Assembly (NCBI RefSeq): GCF_001612765.1
Contig: NZ_BDBB01000024.1
Span: 62,001-126,000 of the forward strand
Direction: 5' to 3'
Origin: Nocardia arthritidis NBRC 100137
Lineage (GTDB): Bacteria > Actinomycetota > Actinomycetes > Mycobacteriales > Mycobacteriaceae
Length of the DNA stretch: 64,000 bases
In this document: positions 8,478 through 16,359 of the stretch, piece after piece
Layout: each line of letters starts with the position of its first letter
How positions within the stretch are numbered: position 1 is the stretch's first letter
The notes under the pieces: generated by a model
Seen by the model: only the letters and a program-made list of their open reading frames with translations
Database searches by the model: none
Told to the model about the DNA's origin: nothing
Position numbers and translations under genes: made by a program

Positions 8478-10040
8478 CTACCTACTGCGGCGGCTCTTCT
8501 TCCGCGGAGGCGGCAGGAGGCCTTCGGCGCGCAGCCGGGCCGCGTGTTCGGCCAGCGCTTCGACCAGGGGACCGACCTGGGCCACGTCGGGCTGCACGTC
8601 CACGCGCAGACCGAATTCGATGGCGGTCTCGGCGGTCTTGGGGCCGATGCACGCCACGATGGTGCGCGCGTGCGGCTTGCCCGCGATGCCCACCAGGTTG
8701 CGCACCGTGGAGGACGAGGTGAACAGGACCGCGTCGAAGCCGCCGGTCTTGATCATCTCGCGGGTCTCCGCGGGCGGCGGCGAGGCGCGCACCGTGCGGT
8801 AGGCCGTCACGTCGTCGATCTCCCAGCCGCGGTCGCGCAGGCCCTCGGCCAGCGTCTCGGTGGCGATGTCGGCGCGCGGCAGCAGCACCCGGTTCACCGG
8901 GTCGAACACGTCGTCATAGGGCGGGAAGTCGGCCAGCAGCCCCTCGGAGGACTGCTCGCCGCTGGGCACCAGCTCGGGGTTGATGCCGAACGAGCGCACC
9001 TTCTCCGCGGTGGCCTCGCCCACGCAGGCGATCTTCACGCCGGAGAACGCCCGCGCGTCCAGGCCGAACTCGGCGAACTTCTCCCACACCGCGCGCACCG
9101 CGTTGGTGGAGGTGAACACCACCCACTGGTAGCGGCCATCGACCAAACCCTTGACCGCGCGCTCCATCTGGGCGGGGCTGCGCGGAGGCTCGACCGCGAT
9201 GGTCGGCACCTCCATCGGGATGGCGCCGTGCGTCACGAGCCGTTCGCTCATCTCCGCGGCCTGATCCTTGGTGCGCGGCACCAGCACGGTCCAGCCGTAC
9301 AGCGCGCGCGACTCCCACCAGGACATCTTCGACCGGTGCGCGACCACCTTGCCGATGGTCACCACCAGCGGGCCGACCAGCTCCGAGGCCGCGCTGTTCA
9401 GCGTGGCCAGGGTGGCTTCGATGGTGCGCTGCTGGCGGGTGGTGCCCCGCACCGTCACCGCGACCGGGGTTTGCGGCGCCATGCCGTGCTCGACCAGGGC
9501 GCTCGCGGTCTCGGCGAGATGCCCGGAGGTCGCGTGCAGCACGAGCGGGCCGGGGGCGGCCGCAAGCGCGGCCCAGTCGACCTCGCCGCGCACGTCCGCC
9601 TCGGTGTGCCCGGAACCCAGTGCGATGCCCGCGTAGCTGGGCACCGCGGAGCCGTTGGGCAGGCCGGGCAGCACCTCGAAGACCATGTGCGACCTGGTGA
9701 CGGCGTTGACTTCGGCGATCACCGAGTCGGTGGTCAGGGGATCGCCCGCGACCACACGCACCACGTCGTGCCCGGCGCGCGCTTCGGCGATCAGCGTCTT
9801 GGCCACCTCGGCGGGCTCGCCGAGCGCGGGCCGCACGTCGACGGGACGTTCCCCGTCCGGCCCCGGCTCGACCGAGGTACCGATCAGGGCGAGCACGCCC
9901 TTGTCGACGTCCGGGTCGGTGAACGCCAGCGTCGCCCGTCCGATCACCTCACGGGCCCGGACGGTGAGCAACGCCGGGTCACCGGGACCCGATCCGACGA
10001 AAAGGATGCGACCGGGGTGCTTCTTCGTGGCTCGGCTCAT
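8478..10040 (-). CDS. hemD: Uroporphyrinogen-III synthase fused to a CobA-like methyltransferase domain
   Basis: A 520-residue two-domain protein like Rv0511. Residues 10-245 have the SAM-dependent tetrapyrrole methylase fold (ILFVGSGPGDPALLTVRA at the start). Residues 260-500 form uroporphyrinogen-III synthase (VVFTSTNAVRAVWEK, VACIGPKTAET). The synthase half closes hydroxymethylbilane to uroporphyrinogen III. Methylase motifs are weakened: RVVAGDPLTTD replaces the usual GGDPF-type motif, so methyl transfer is doubtful. It follows hemC by about 60 bases. The tail is basic (PPRKKSRRSR). Confidence 0.93.
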   Translation of the reverse strand: MSRATKKHPGRILFVGSGPGDPALLTVRAREVIGRATLAFTDPDVDKGVLALIGTSVEPGPDGERPVDVRPALGEPAEVAKTLIAEARAGHDVVRVVAGDPLTTDSVIAEVNAVTRSHMVFEVLPGLPNGSAVPSYAGIALGSGHTEADVRGEVDWAALAAAPGPLVLHATSGHLAETASALVEHGMAPQTPVAVTVRGTTRQQRTIEATLATLNSAASELVGPLVVTIGKVVAHRSKMSWWESRALYGWTVLVPRTKDQAAEMSERLVTHGAIPMEVPTIAVEPPRSPAQMERAVKGLVDGRYQWVVFTSTNAVRAVWEKFAEFGLDARAFSGVKIACVGEATAEKVRSFGINPELVPSGEQSSEGLLADFPPYDDVFDPVNRVLLPRADIATETLAEGLRDRGWEIDDVTAYRTVRASPPPAETREMIKTGGFDAVLFTSSSTVRNLVGIAGKPHARTIVACIGPKTAETAIEFGLRVDVQPDVAQVGPLVEALAEHAARLRAEGLLPPPRKKSRRSR

Positions 10041-10101
10041 GCCTGCACCTCGCTTGCGCTCGGCTCCGGCATACCCGAGGGCACGGTGCCTGTGCTTCCG
10101 C

Positions 10102-11157
10102 TCATCGGCTGTTCTCCATTGGGCTGGGGTTGGGCAAGTCTGTGGCGGGCGAACTCACCGCCCGGGTGGGGGAACCGTGGTCCGGTTCGGCGGCGAGCAA
10201 CTCGCGCGCACCCATATCGAGCAACTCGCGGGCAAGCGCGCGGCCGAGCTCTTCCGCATCAGCCGGGGCGCCGACCACCGAGGCCCGCAGCACGTCGGAT
10301 CCGTCGACGGCCGCCGCGCAGGCGCGCAGCGACAGCTCGTCCACGATCCGCCCGTCGTCGTCGAGCGATTCGACCACTTCGGCGAGTGCGCCGATCGGCG
10401 CGGTGCAACCCGCCTCCAGTTCGGCCAGCAGCGACCGCTCCGCGACGACCGACGCGCGGGTGGCCGCGTCGTCCAGTCCGGACAAAATCTCCACCAGCGC
10501 GCCGTGGTCGCTGCGGCATTCCACCGCGAGCGCGCCCTGAGCGGGCGCCGACAGCATCTGCACCGGTTCCAAAGCCTCGGTGACCGCGTCCAGCCGGTCG
10601 ATGCGGGCCAGTCCGGCTCTGGCCACCACCACGGCGTCCAGCTCGCCCTCGCTGACCTTGCGCAGGCGGGTGTCCAGGTTGCCGCGCAGCGGGACGACAT
10701 CCAGGCCGAGCCCGAGCGCCCGCAGTTGCGCGGCGCGGCGCGGGGCGGAGGTGCCGACCTTGGCGCCGGCGGGCAGCTCGCCGAGCACCAGCCCGTCGCG
10801 CGCGACCAGCGCGTCGCGCGGGTCCTCCCTGGGCGGGATCGCGGCGATGGTGAAGCGCGGGTCCTGCGCGGTGGGCAGATCCTTGTAGGAGTGCACAGCG
10901 ATGTCGATCGCGCCCGCCGCCAGCTCGTCGCGGAGCGCGGAGGTGAACACGCCGACGCCGATCTTCTGCACCGGGTCCGACGACAGGTCGCCTGCGGTCT
11001 TGATGACGACCAGCTCGGCCGGCTGCCCGGCCGCGATCAGCGCGTCGCGCACCGTGCCCGCCTGGGTGAGCGCGAGCAGGCTCCCCCGGGTGCCGATCCG
11101 CCACGGGGTACGGGTGCCCTCCGCGGTCGCCTTGTCTTCTCGGTGCACCATGGTCAT
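10102..11157 (-). CDS. hemC: Porphobilinogen deaminase (hydroxymethylbilane synthase)
   Basis: Polymerises four porphobilinogens to hydroxymethylbilane on a dipyrromethane cofactor. The 351-residue protein starts its conserved fold with RIGTRGSLLALTQA (about 20-33), has HSYKDLPT near residue 90, and has the cofactor-binding C251 in LEAGCTAPIGA. Its ATG overlaps the hemA stop (ATGA), so the genes are translationally coupled. The C-terminal 40 residues are Ser/Pro-rich and beyond the usual domain. Confidence 0.97.
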   Translation of the reverse strand: MTMVHREDKATAEGTRTPWRIGTRGSLLALTQAGTVRDALIAAGQPAELVVIKTAGDLSSDPVQKIGVGVFTSALRDELAAGAIDIAVHSYKDLPTAQDPRFTIAAIPPREDPRDALVARDGLVLGELPAGAKVGTSAPRRAAQLRALGLGLDVVPLRGNLDTRLRKVSEGELDAVVVARAGLARIDRLDAVTEALEPVQMLSAPAQGALAVECRSDHGALVEILSGLDDAATRASVVAERSLLAELEAGCTAPIGALAEVVESLDDDGRIVDELSLRACAAAVDGSDVLRASVVGAPADAEELGRALARELLDMGARELLAAEPDHGSPTRAVSSPATDLPNPSPMENSR

Positions 11158-12596
11158 GCCGTCTGCCCCTGTTCCTCGCCGCGATGGCCTGCGGTGAAGT
11201 CGTCGGCCAGCGCGATCTCCGCGTCGGCCGCTGTGATCTCCGCATGATCTCCGGCGAGCGCGGTGATCTCCATCGGCGCGGCGACCGCTTGGGCCGCACC
11301 TGGTTTGAGTTCGAACAATTCGCGCAGCGCTTCGGCGTAGCTGTCACCGCCCGGCGTGGACGCGAGCTGCTTGACCCGCACCGTCGGCGCGTGCAGCAGC
11401 TTGTCGACCACCCGGCGCACCGTGCGCGCGACCTCGTCGCGTTCCGGGTCGGCCAGGCCGGGCAACCGCGAATCCAGCCGGAGGAGCTCGGCCTCGACCA
11501 CCTCCGCGGCGCGCTGGCGCAGCGCCGCCACCGTCGGGGTGACCTCGGCCATCCGCTGGCCCGCAAGGTATTTGGCCAGTTCGTCGGCCACGATCGACCG
11601 CGCGGCCGCGGTGTCGTCGGCGGCGGCGCCCGCCGCCGGATCGCGCTGCAATGTCTCGATATCGATGAGCGTGACGCCGGGCAGTCCGGCCACGGCGTGC
11701 TCGACATCGCGCGGCAAGCCGAGATCGCAGAACACCAACGGCCGATCCACGGTGGCGAATTCCTCGCCGCGCTCGCGCTCGGTGAGCGCGCGGTGGGTGT
11801 CGGCGAGCGTCACGACCGTGCCGACCGCACCGGTGCAGGTGACCACCACGTCGGTCGCGGCCATCGCTTCGGTGAGCCGCGACAGCTCCATGGCCTCGGC
11901 CTCGACGCCGTGTGTTCGCGCGGTCTCCGCGAGTCTGCGCGCCCGCGCGAGCGTGCGGTTCACCACGATGATCCGGCCGATCCCGGCGCGCGAGAGATGC
12001 GCGACCGCAAGACCGCCCATGGCGCCCGCGCCGACCACCGCGGCGGTCCGGTCGGCCAGCGGGCCGAGTACCTGCTGCGCGCGATCGAGCGCCACCGACA
12101 CCACCGACGCGCCCGCGCGATCGATGCCGGTTTCGGCGTGCACCCGCTTGCCGACCCGCAGCGCGTGCTGCGCCAGCTCGTGCAGGGTCCGTCCGACCGC
12201 CTGCTGCGCGTCGGCGGAGGCGTAGGCGCCGCGGATCTGGCTGAGCACCTGCTGCTCGCCGACCACCATCGAGTCCAGTCCGCTGGCCACGGCGAACAGA
12301 TGCTCGGCGGCGGCCTCGGAGTAACGGACGTAGGCGTGCTTGGTCAGATCGGGCATCGGCAGGCTGGAGTGCTTGGTCAGCAGGTCGCCGATCTCGGCGA
12401 GACCGCCGTGGAAGGCGTCGACCACCGCGTAGACCTCCACCCGGTTGCAGGTGGAGACGATCATCGCCTCGGACACGTGGCTGGAGGAGATCAGGCGGTC
12501 GATCAGTTTCGGCCGGTCGGCATCGGTGACGGCCACCTTCTCCAGGACCGGGACCGGCGCGCTGCGGTGCGAGATGCCGACGAGGAGAACGCTCAT
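11154..12596 (-). CDS. hemA: Glutamyl-tRNA reductase
   Basis: Reduces glutamyl-tRNA to glutamate-1-semialdehyde with NADPH, the first committed and usually rate-limiting step of the C5 pathway. The 480-residue protein shows the catalytic C50 in VSTCNRVEVY, the Rossmann motif VVGAGAMGGLA (about residues 185-200) and the C-terminal helical dimerisation domain. It lies 70 bases downstream of rex, as in other actinobacteria, so control by Rex through the shared promoter is likely. Confidence 0.97.
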   Translation of the reverse strand: MSVLLVGISHRSAPVPVLEKVAVTDADRPKLIDRLISSSHVSEAMIVSTCNRVEVYAVVDAFHGGLAEIGDLLTKHSSLPMPDLTKHAYVRYSEAAAEHLFAVASGLDSMVVGEQQVLSQIRGAYASADAQQAVGRTLHELAQHALRVGKRVHAETGIDRAGASVVSVALDRAQQVLGPLADRTAAVVGAGAMGGLAVAHLSRAGIGRIIVVNRTLARARRLAETARTHGVEAEAMELSRLTEAMAATDVVVTCTGAVGTVVTLADTHRALTERERGEEFATVDRPLVFCDLGLPRDVEHAVAGLPGVTLIDIETLQRDPAAGAAADDTAAARSIVADELAKYLAGQRMAEVTPTVAALRQRAAEVVEAELLRLDSRLPGLADPERDEVARTVRRVVDKLLHAPTVRVKQLASTPGGDSYAEALRELFELKPGAAQAVAAPMEITALAGDHAEITAADAEIALADDFTAGHRGEEQGQTA

Positions 12597-12666
12597 GCCG
12601 CCACCGTCCCGGCACGGGCGGGACCCACCGCCGTGCTGTGCTGCATGATTCGCTCGCTGCGCTCAC

Positions 12667-13512
12667 TCATGGTGTGACCACCGATCCCTTGCTGCTTGGC
12701 TCCGTTGCCGTATGCGAGGTTGCCGTATGCGGGGTTGCCGAGTGCTGGAGCGCCGGGTGCGCGGGCGCCGCGTGCGGCGTCGGCAGACGGTGCGCGATGC
12801 GCCCCGACCCGGCGTGCGCGACCTCCGGCAGCGGGGGCTGCTCGGCGTTGCGCACCCGTTCGAACGAGAGCATCTGCATCTCGACGGCCAGGTCGACGCG
12901 ACGGACCTCGACCGTCGCCGGTGCGACCAGCTCGCAGGGGGCGAAGCTCAGAATCGACTGCAGTCCGGACGCGACGAGCCGGTCGCACACGTCCTGGGCG
13001 GCATCGTCGGGCACGGTGATGACCGCGATGGTCGGCGACAGATCGGCGACCGCTGCGGCCAGCTCGGTGACGTCACGCACCACCAGGCCGGCGACCGGTA
13101 TGCCGATCACTCCAGGGTCGCTGTCGAAAATGCCGACCACCGTGAACCCGCGCCGCCGGAACCCGCCGTAGCCGACCAGGGCGCGGCCCAGGTTCCCCGC
13201 GCCGACCAGCACGACACGGTGGCCCTGGGACAGGCCGAGGACGTCCTCGATCCGGGCGCGGAGCTTGGCCACGTCGTAGCCGACGCCGCGAACTCCGTTG
13301 GGGCCGAGAAAGGACAGATCCTTGCGCAATTTGGCCGAATTGACACCCGCCGCGACAGCCAGTTCCTCACTAGATACGATGGCAACACCGTCGTCGGCCA
13401 ACATGGCGAGGACCCGGAGGTAGGTAGCCAGCCGCGCGACGGTGGCCTGCGGGATGTCCTTCTGCAGAGCCCTGCCGGAGACGCCACCTGGCGCCTCATG
13501 CTGCTCTGTCAC
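12667..13512 (-). CDS. rex: Redox-sensing transcriptional repressor Rex
   Basis: NADH/NAD+-sensing repressor of respiratory genes. The N-terminal winged helix spans about residues 20-85 (IPQATVARLATYLRVL, then VNSAKLRKDLSFLG). A Rossmann domain begins at VVLVGAGNLGRAL (about 100-112). The GTG at 13512 was chosen because GAGGAG lies eight bases upstream; a longer in-frame start would add 41 unusual residues. The C-terminus has a Thr/His/Pro-rich tail encoded by 15-bp repeats. A near-perfect Rex operator lies 152 bases upstream, pointing to autoregulation and to control of hemACD. Confidence 0.93.
   Translation of the reverse strand: MTEQHEAPGGVSGRALQKDIPQATVARLATYLRVLAMLADDGVAIVSSEELAVAAGVNSAKLRKDLSFLGPNGVRGVGYDVAKLRARIEDVLGLSQGHRVVLVGAGNLGRALVGYGGFRRRGFTVVGIFDSDPGVIGIPVAGLVVRDVTELAAAVADLSPTIAVITVPDDAAQDVCDRLVASGLQSILSFAPCELVAPATVEVRRVDLAVEMQMLSFERVRNAEQPPLPEVAHAGSGRIAHRLPTPHAAPAHPALQHSATPHTATSHTATEPSSKGSVVTP
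12705..12748. repeat. 15-bp tandem repeat inside the 3' end of rex
   Basis: Two near-identical 15-base units (TTGCCGTATGCGAGG and the same with GGGG at the end) followed by a decayed third copy. On the minus strand they encode the repeating tail residues SHTAT/PHTAT of Rex. Because 15 is divisible by three, copy number can change without shifting the frame. Confidence 0.7.
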
Positions 13513-13663
13513 GTCGTCGGCTCCTCGTCCCGGGCCTCGGGCTCCGGTTCGTCGCTCGACCCCGCTGACCCGGGGACGGTCCGGTGCCATGGTGTCGAAG
13601 TTTCGGATTTCGGGGCGGCTCCGCAGCCTCGGCATGCGGGTCGCGTGCCACCACCGTAACTGC

Positions 13664-13681
13664 TTGTGAAGCCCTGCACAA
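13664..13681. promoter_or_regulatory. Rex operator (ROP) upstream of rex
   Basis: TTGTGAAGCCCTGCACAA matches the known actinobacterial Rex operator TTGTGAAnnnnTTCACAA at every fixed position but one. It lies between the glutaredoxin-like gene and rex, 152 bases before the rex start. This supports NADH-responsive autoregulation of rex-hemACD. Confidence 0.75.
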
Positions 13682-13751
13682 AGTCGGTGAAATTGGCCTC
13701 ATTTTCCGCCGCGACCAGCACAGCGGCCGAATCGGACGGAAAACGGCGTAC

Positions 13752-14012
13752 TCAGCGCTTCAGGTCCGCCCGCAATCGGGTCTCGTCGACATCGAAATAG
13801 CTGTGTTCGCGACCGTCGAGCAGAACGACGGGAAGCCGGTCGCCGTACTCCGCGCGCAGGCCAGGGTCGGTAGCGGCGGCTTCGTCGACGTCGACGGTCC
13901 CCGGTTCGATGCCGAATTCGGCGCAGATCGCGCGCAACTGTCGCAGTGCGATCGCACACAGCCCGCACCCCGCGCGGGTCAGCAATGTCACCGAATGTGT
14001 GGGATTGGTCAT
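13752..14012 (-). CDS. Glutaredoxin-like protein
   Basis: An 86-residue thioredoxin-fold protein with the redox motif AGCGLC (CxxC at residues 16-19) right after the first beta strand, and the cis-proline segment RLPVVLLDG near residue 60. It resembles Rv0508 and the DUF836/glutaredoxin family, which also lies upstream of hemA in M. tuberculosis. It probably acts in cytosolic thiol-disulfide exchange. It precedes rex on the same strand with a 240-base gap that holds the Rex operator. Confidence 0.85.
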   Translation of the reverse strand: MTNPTHSVTLLTRAGCGLCAIALRQLRAICAEFGIEPGTVDVDEAAATDPGLRAEYGDRLPVVLLDGREHSYFDVDETRLRADLKR

Positions 14013-14150
14013 GACCGAAATTTAATCCGGGGCCGAACACCGCGGGGGCTCGGTGCGCGCCACGCGAATGTGTCGCGCGCCGCCTTCTGCCGTGACTGTC
14101 GCATGATCCGGCTACTGTTGACATGGTTCGCGCGACGGGCGGAGGTACTG

Positions 14151-15179
14151 GTGCCGGAACGATCGAAGGTGGCGAGGGCCGGATTCATCGCGGGACGATT
14201 CGGTGAGTTTCCGGCGCGGTGGAACCTGAGCCAGATGGGCCAGGGTCTGCAAGACCAGCTCGCCCGCATCTCGCGCAGCCCCTTCGGCCCGAGTGAAGAG
14301 GAATTGCGGGCCAATCTGGCCGGTGAGGCGAGCGCCGACGCGGCGCTGACCCTGCACGACGCGGAACTCGCCGCGGGCGAGGCGGAAGCCGGCCTCGAGG
14401 CGCCGCGCGACCTGACCGCGGCGGCGTTCTTCGACGTCGACAACACCATGGTGCAGGGCGCCTCCATCGTGCATTTCGCCCGTGGTCTGGCGGCGCGCAA
14501 GTACTTCAAGACCTCCGATCTGGTGGACGTCGCCTGGAAACAGGTGAAGTTCCGGGTCACCGGCAAGGAGAACAGCACCGATATGGCCAGTGGCAAGGAG
14601 AAGGCGCTGGCGTTCATCGCCGGGCGCTCGACCGCTGAACTGGCCGCGCTGGGCGAGGAGATCTACGACGAGATCATCGCCGACAAGATCTGGCCCGGCA
14701 CTCGCGCGCTCGCGCAGATGCATCTGGACGCGGGCCAGCAGGTGTGGCTGGTGACCGCGACCCCGGTGGAGCTGGCGCAGGTGATCGCCAAGCGGCTCGG
14801 GCTCACCGGGGCGCTGGGTACCGTGGCCGAGAGCGTGGACGGGACGTTCACGGGGCGACTGGTCGGCGACATCCTGCACGGCCTGGGCAAAGCGCACGCG
14901 GTGCGCACCCTGGCGATCCGCGAGGGCCTGAACCTCAAGCGCTGCACCGCGTATTCCGACAGCCACAACGACGTGCCGATGCTCTCGCTGGTCGGCACCG
15001 CCGTGGCGATCAACCCCGACTCAGACCTCCGCGAAGTCGCCAAGAACCGCGGTTGGGAGATCCGCGACTTCCGCACCGGCCGCAAGGCCGCGAAGATCGG
15101 CGTGCCCACCGCCCTCGCCCTCGGTGCCGCAGGCGGCGCGGTAGCCGCGGCGGTCACACGCCACCGCGATGGTCACTGA
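14151..15179 (+). CDS. HAD-IB family phosphatase, SerB1-like
   Basis: A 342-residue HAD hydrolase. Motif I is FFDVDNTMVQG (nucleophile Asp and general-acid Asp), the motif II region is WLVTATPVELAQVIA, and motif IV is AYSDSHNDVPML. The length and hydrophobic Ala-rich C-terminus (ALGAAGGAVAAAV) fit the SerB1/Rv0505c group. The GTG at 14151 was chosen since GGAGG lies five bases before it; an ATG at 14103 is also in frame. Family members dephosphorylate phosphoserine or related metabolites; the substrate here is not certain. It diverges from the glutaredoxin gene. Confidence 0.85.
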   Translation: MPERSKVARAGFIAGRFGEFPARWNLSQMGQGLQDQLARISRSPFGPSEEELRANLAGEASADAALTLHDAELAAGEAEAGLEAPRDLTAAAFFDVDNTMVQGASIVHFARGLAARKYFKTSDLVDVAWKQVKFRVTGKENSTDMASGKEKALAFIAGRSTAELAALGEEIYDEIIADKIWPGTRALAQMHLDAGQQVWLVTATPVELAQVIAKRLGLTGALGTVAESVDGTFTGRLVGDILHGLGKAHAVRTLAIREGLNLKRCTAYSDSHNDVPMLSLVGTAVAINPDSDLREVAKNRGWEIRDFRTGRKAAKIGVPTALALGAAGGAVAAAVTRHRDGH

Positions 15180-15308
15180 CCAGCACACCCCCAGCGGAAC
15201 ACCGAACCGTCCATCCGATTCGACAAGCCGTACCCGCGCGGCCGTCGGCAGCTGACCGACGCGGTCAGTGGTGGAGCCGAACGAATGAGCGCATGCGCCG
15301 TTCGCGAC

Positions 15309-15327
15309 CCAGCGCCGCAGGCGCTGG
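15309..15327. terminator. GC hairpin between convergent genes
   Basis: CCAGCGCC and GGCGCTGG form a perfect 8-bp stem with a GCA loop, 25 bases past the acyltransferase stop on the minus strand. Weaker overlapping hairpins occur at 15243-15268. Together they plausibly end the converging SerB1-like and acyltransferase transcripts. Confidence 0.45.
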
Positions 15328-15351
15328 CACACCAACACAGCGGCAAACGAT

Positions 15352-16359
15352 TCAGCCCGTGAACACGTTGCGGCGCTTGGTGAGCAGCTTGTAGAGCGTC
15401 TGCTGGATGGTCTCGCGTACCTGGTCGGTGACTTCGAACATGGTCATCGGGTCGTCGGCGGCCTCCGGCTCGTAGGGCGTGGTCGGGACGGGGGTGCCGA
15501 ATTCGATGTACCACTTGGACGGCAGCGGTACCGCGCCGAGCGGGCCCAGGTGCGGGAACAGCGGCGTCACCGGGAAGTAGGGGAGGCCGAGCAACCGGGC
15601 CAGCGGCTTGAGATCGGCCAGCTTCGGGTAGATCTCCTCGGAGCCGACGATCGAGCACGGGATGATCGGCGTGCCGGTGCGCACCGCCGCGGCGACGAAG
15701 CCTCCCCGGCCGAAGCGTTGCAGCTTGTAGCGATCGGTGTACTGCTTGCCGACGCCCTTGAATCCTTCCGGGAACACGCCGGTCAGCTCGCCGGAGCGCA
15801 GCAGTCGTTCGGCATCCTCCCGGCAGGCCAGGGTGTGGCCCGCCCGGCGCGCCAGCACACCGAGCACCGGCGTTTCGAAGATCAGGTCGGCCGCCAGCAA
15901 GCGCAGCGCGCGCTGCTTGGGGTGCCGGTCGTGCACGGCCAGCTGCAGCATCAGGCCGTCCAGTGGCACGGTGCCCGCGTGGTTGGCCACGATCAGCGCG
16001 CCACCCGCCTCCGGCAGGTTGTCGATTCCGCTGACCTCTACCCGGAACCACAGGTCCGACAGGGGGCGCAGCGCGGGCAGGATGACCGACTCGAGCAGGT
16101 GCTCGTCGAAACCGAATTCGTCGACCTGGTAGTCGCCGGTGAGCCTGCGGCGCGCGAAGTCCGCGGTCTTGGAGATCTGCTTGCCGAGCGCGCCGCGCAG
16201 CATCCCGGACAGCGACTGCGGCGCGGCTGGCGTCACCGCCGCGCGCCGCTCGACCAGCGAGGTCACCGGACTCGAAGCGGCCAGGCGGCGTGGCGCCGGA
16301 CGCTGGCGCGTCTCGATCTGAAGATCGTGGAGTTGGATGACTTTCGCTACGTCATTCAT
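15352..16359 (-). CDS. Lysophospholipid acyltransferase (PlsC-like)
   Basis: A 335-residue membrane-associated acyltransferase, like Rv0502. The core runs from about residue 110: IVANHAGTVPLDGLML (acyl-binding His and Asp), then a FPEGFKGVGK motif, then hydrophobic stretches ending with SKWYIEFGTPVP. The His-Asp spacing is six residues, not the four of classic PlsC, as in the DGAT/MGAT-like branch. The start ATG at 16359 overlaps the epimerase stop (ATGA). The N-terminal 90 residues are low-complexity. It is likely involved in phospholipid or triacylglycerol synthesis. Confidence 0.8.
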   Translation of the reverse strand: MNDVAKVIQLHDLQIETRQRPAPRRLAASSPVTSLVERRAAVTPAAPQSLSGMLRGALGKQISKTADFARRRLTGDYQVDEFGFDEHLLESVILPALRPLSDLWFRVEVSGIDNLPEAGGALIVANHAGTVPLDGLMLQLAVHDRHPKQRALRLLAADLIFETPVLGVLARRAGHTLACREDAERLLRSGELTGVFPEGFKGVGKQYTDRYKLQRFGRGGFVAAAVRTGTPIIPCSIVGSEEIYPKLADLKPLARLLGLPYFPVTPLFPHLGPLGAVPLPSKWYIEFGTPVPTTPYEPEAADDPMTMFEVTDQVRETIQQTLYKLLTKRRNVFTG

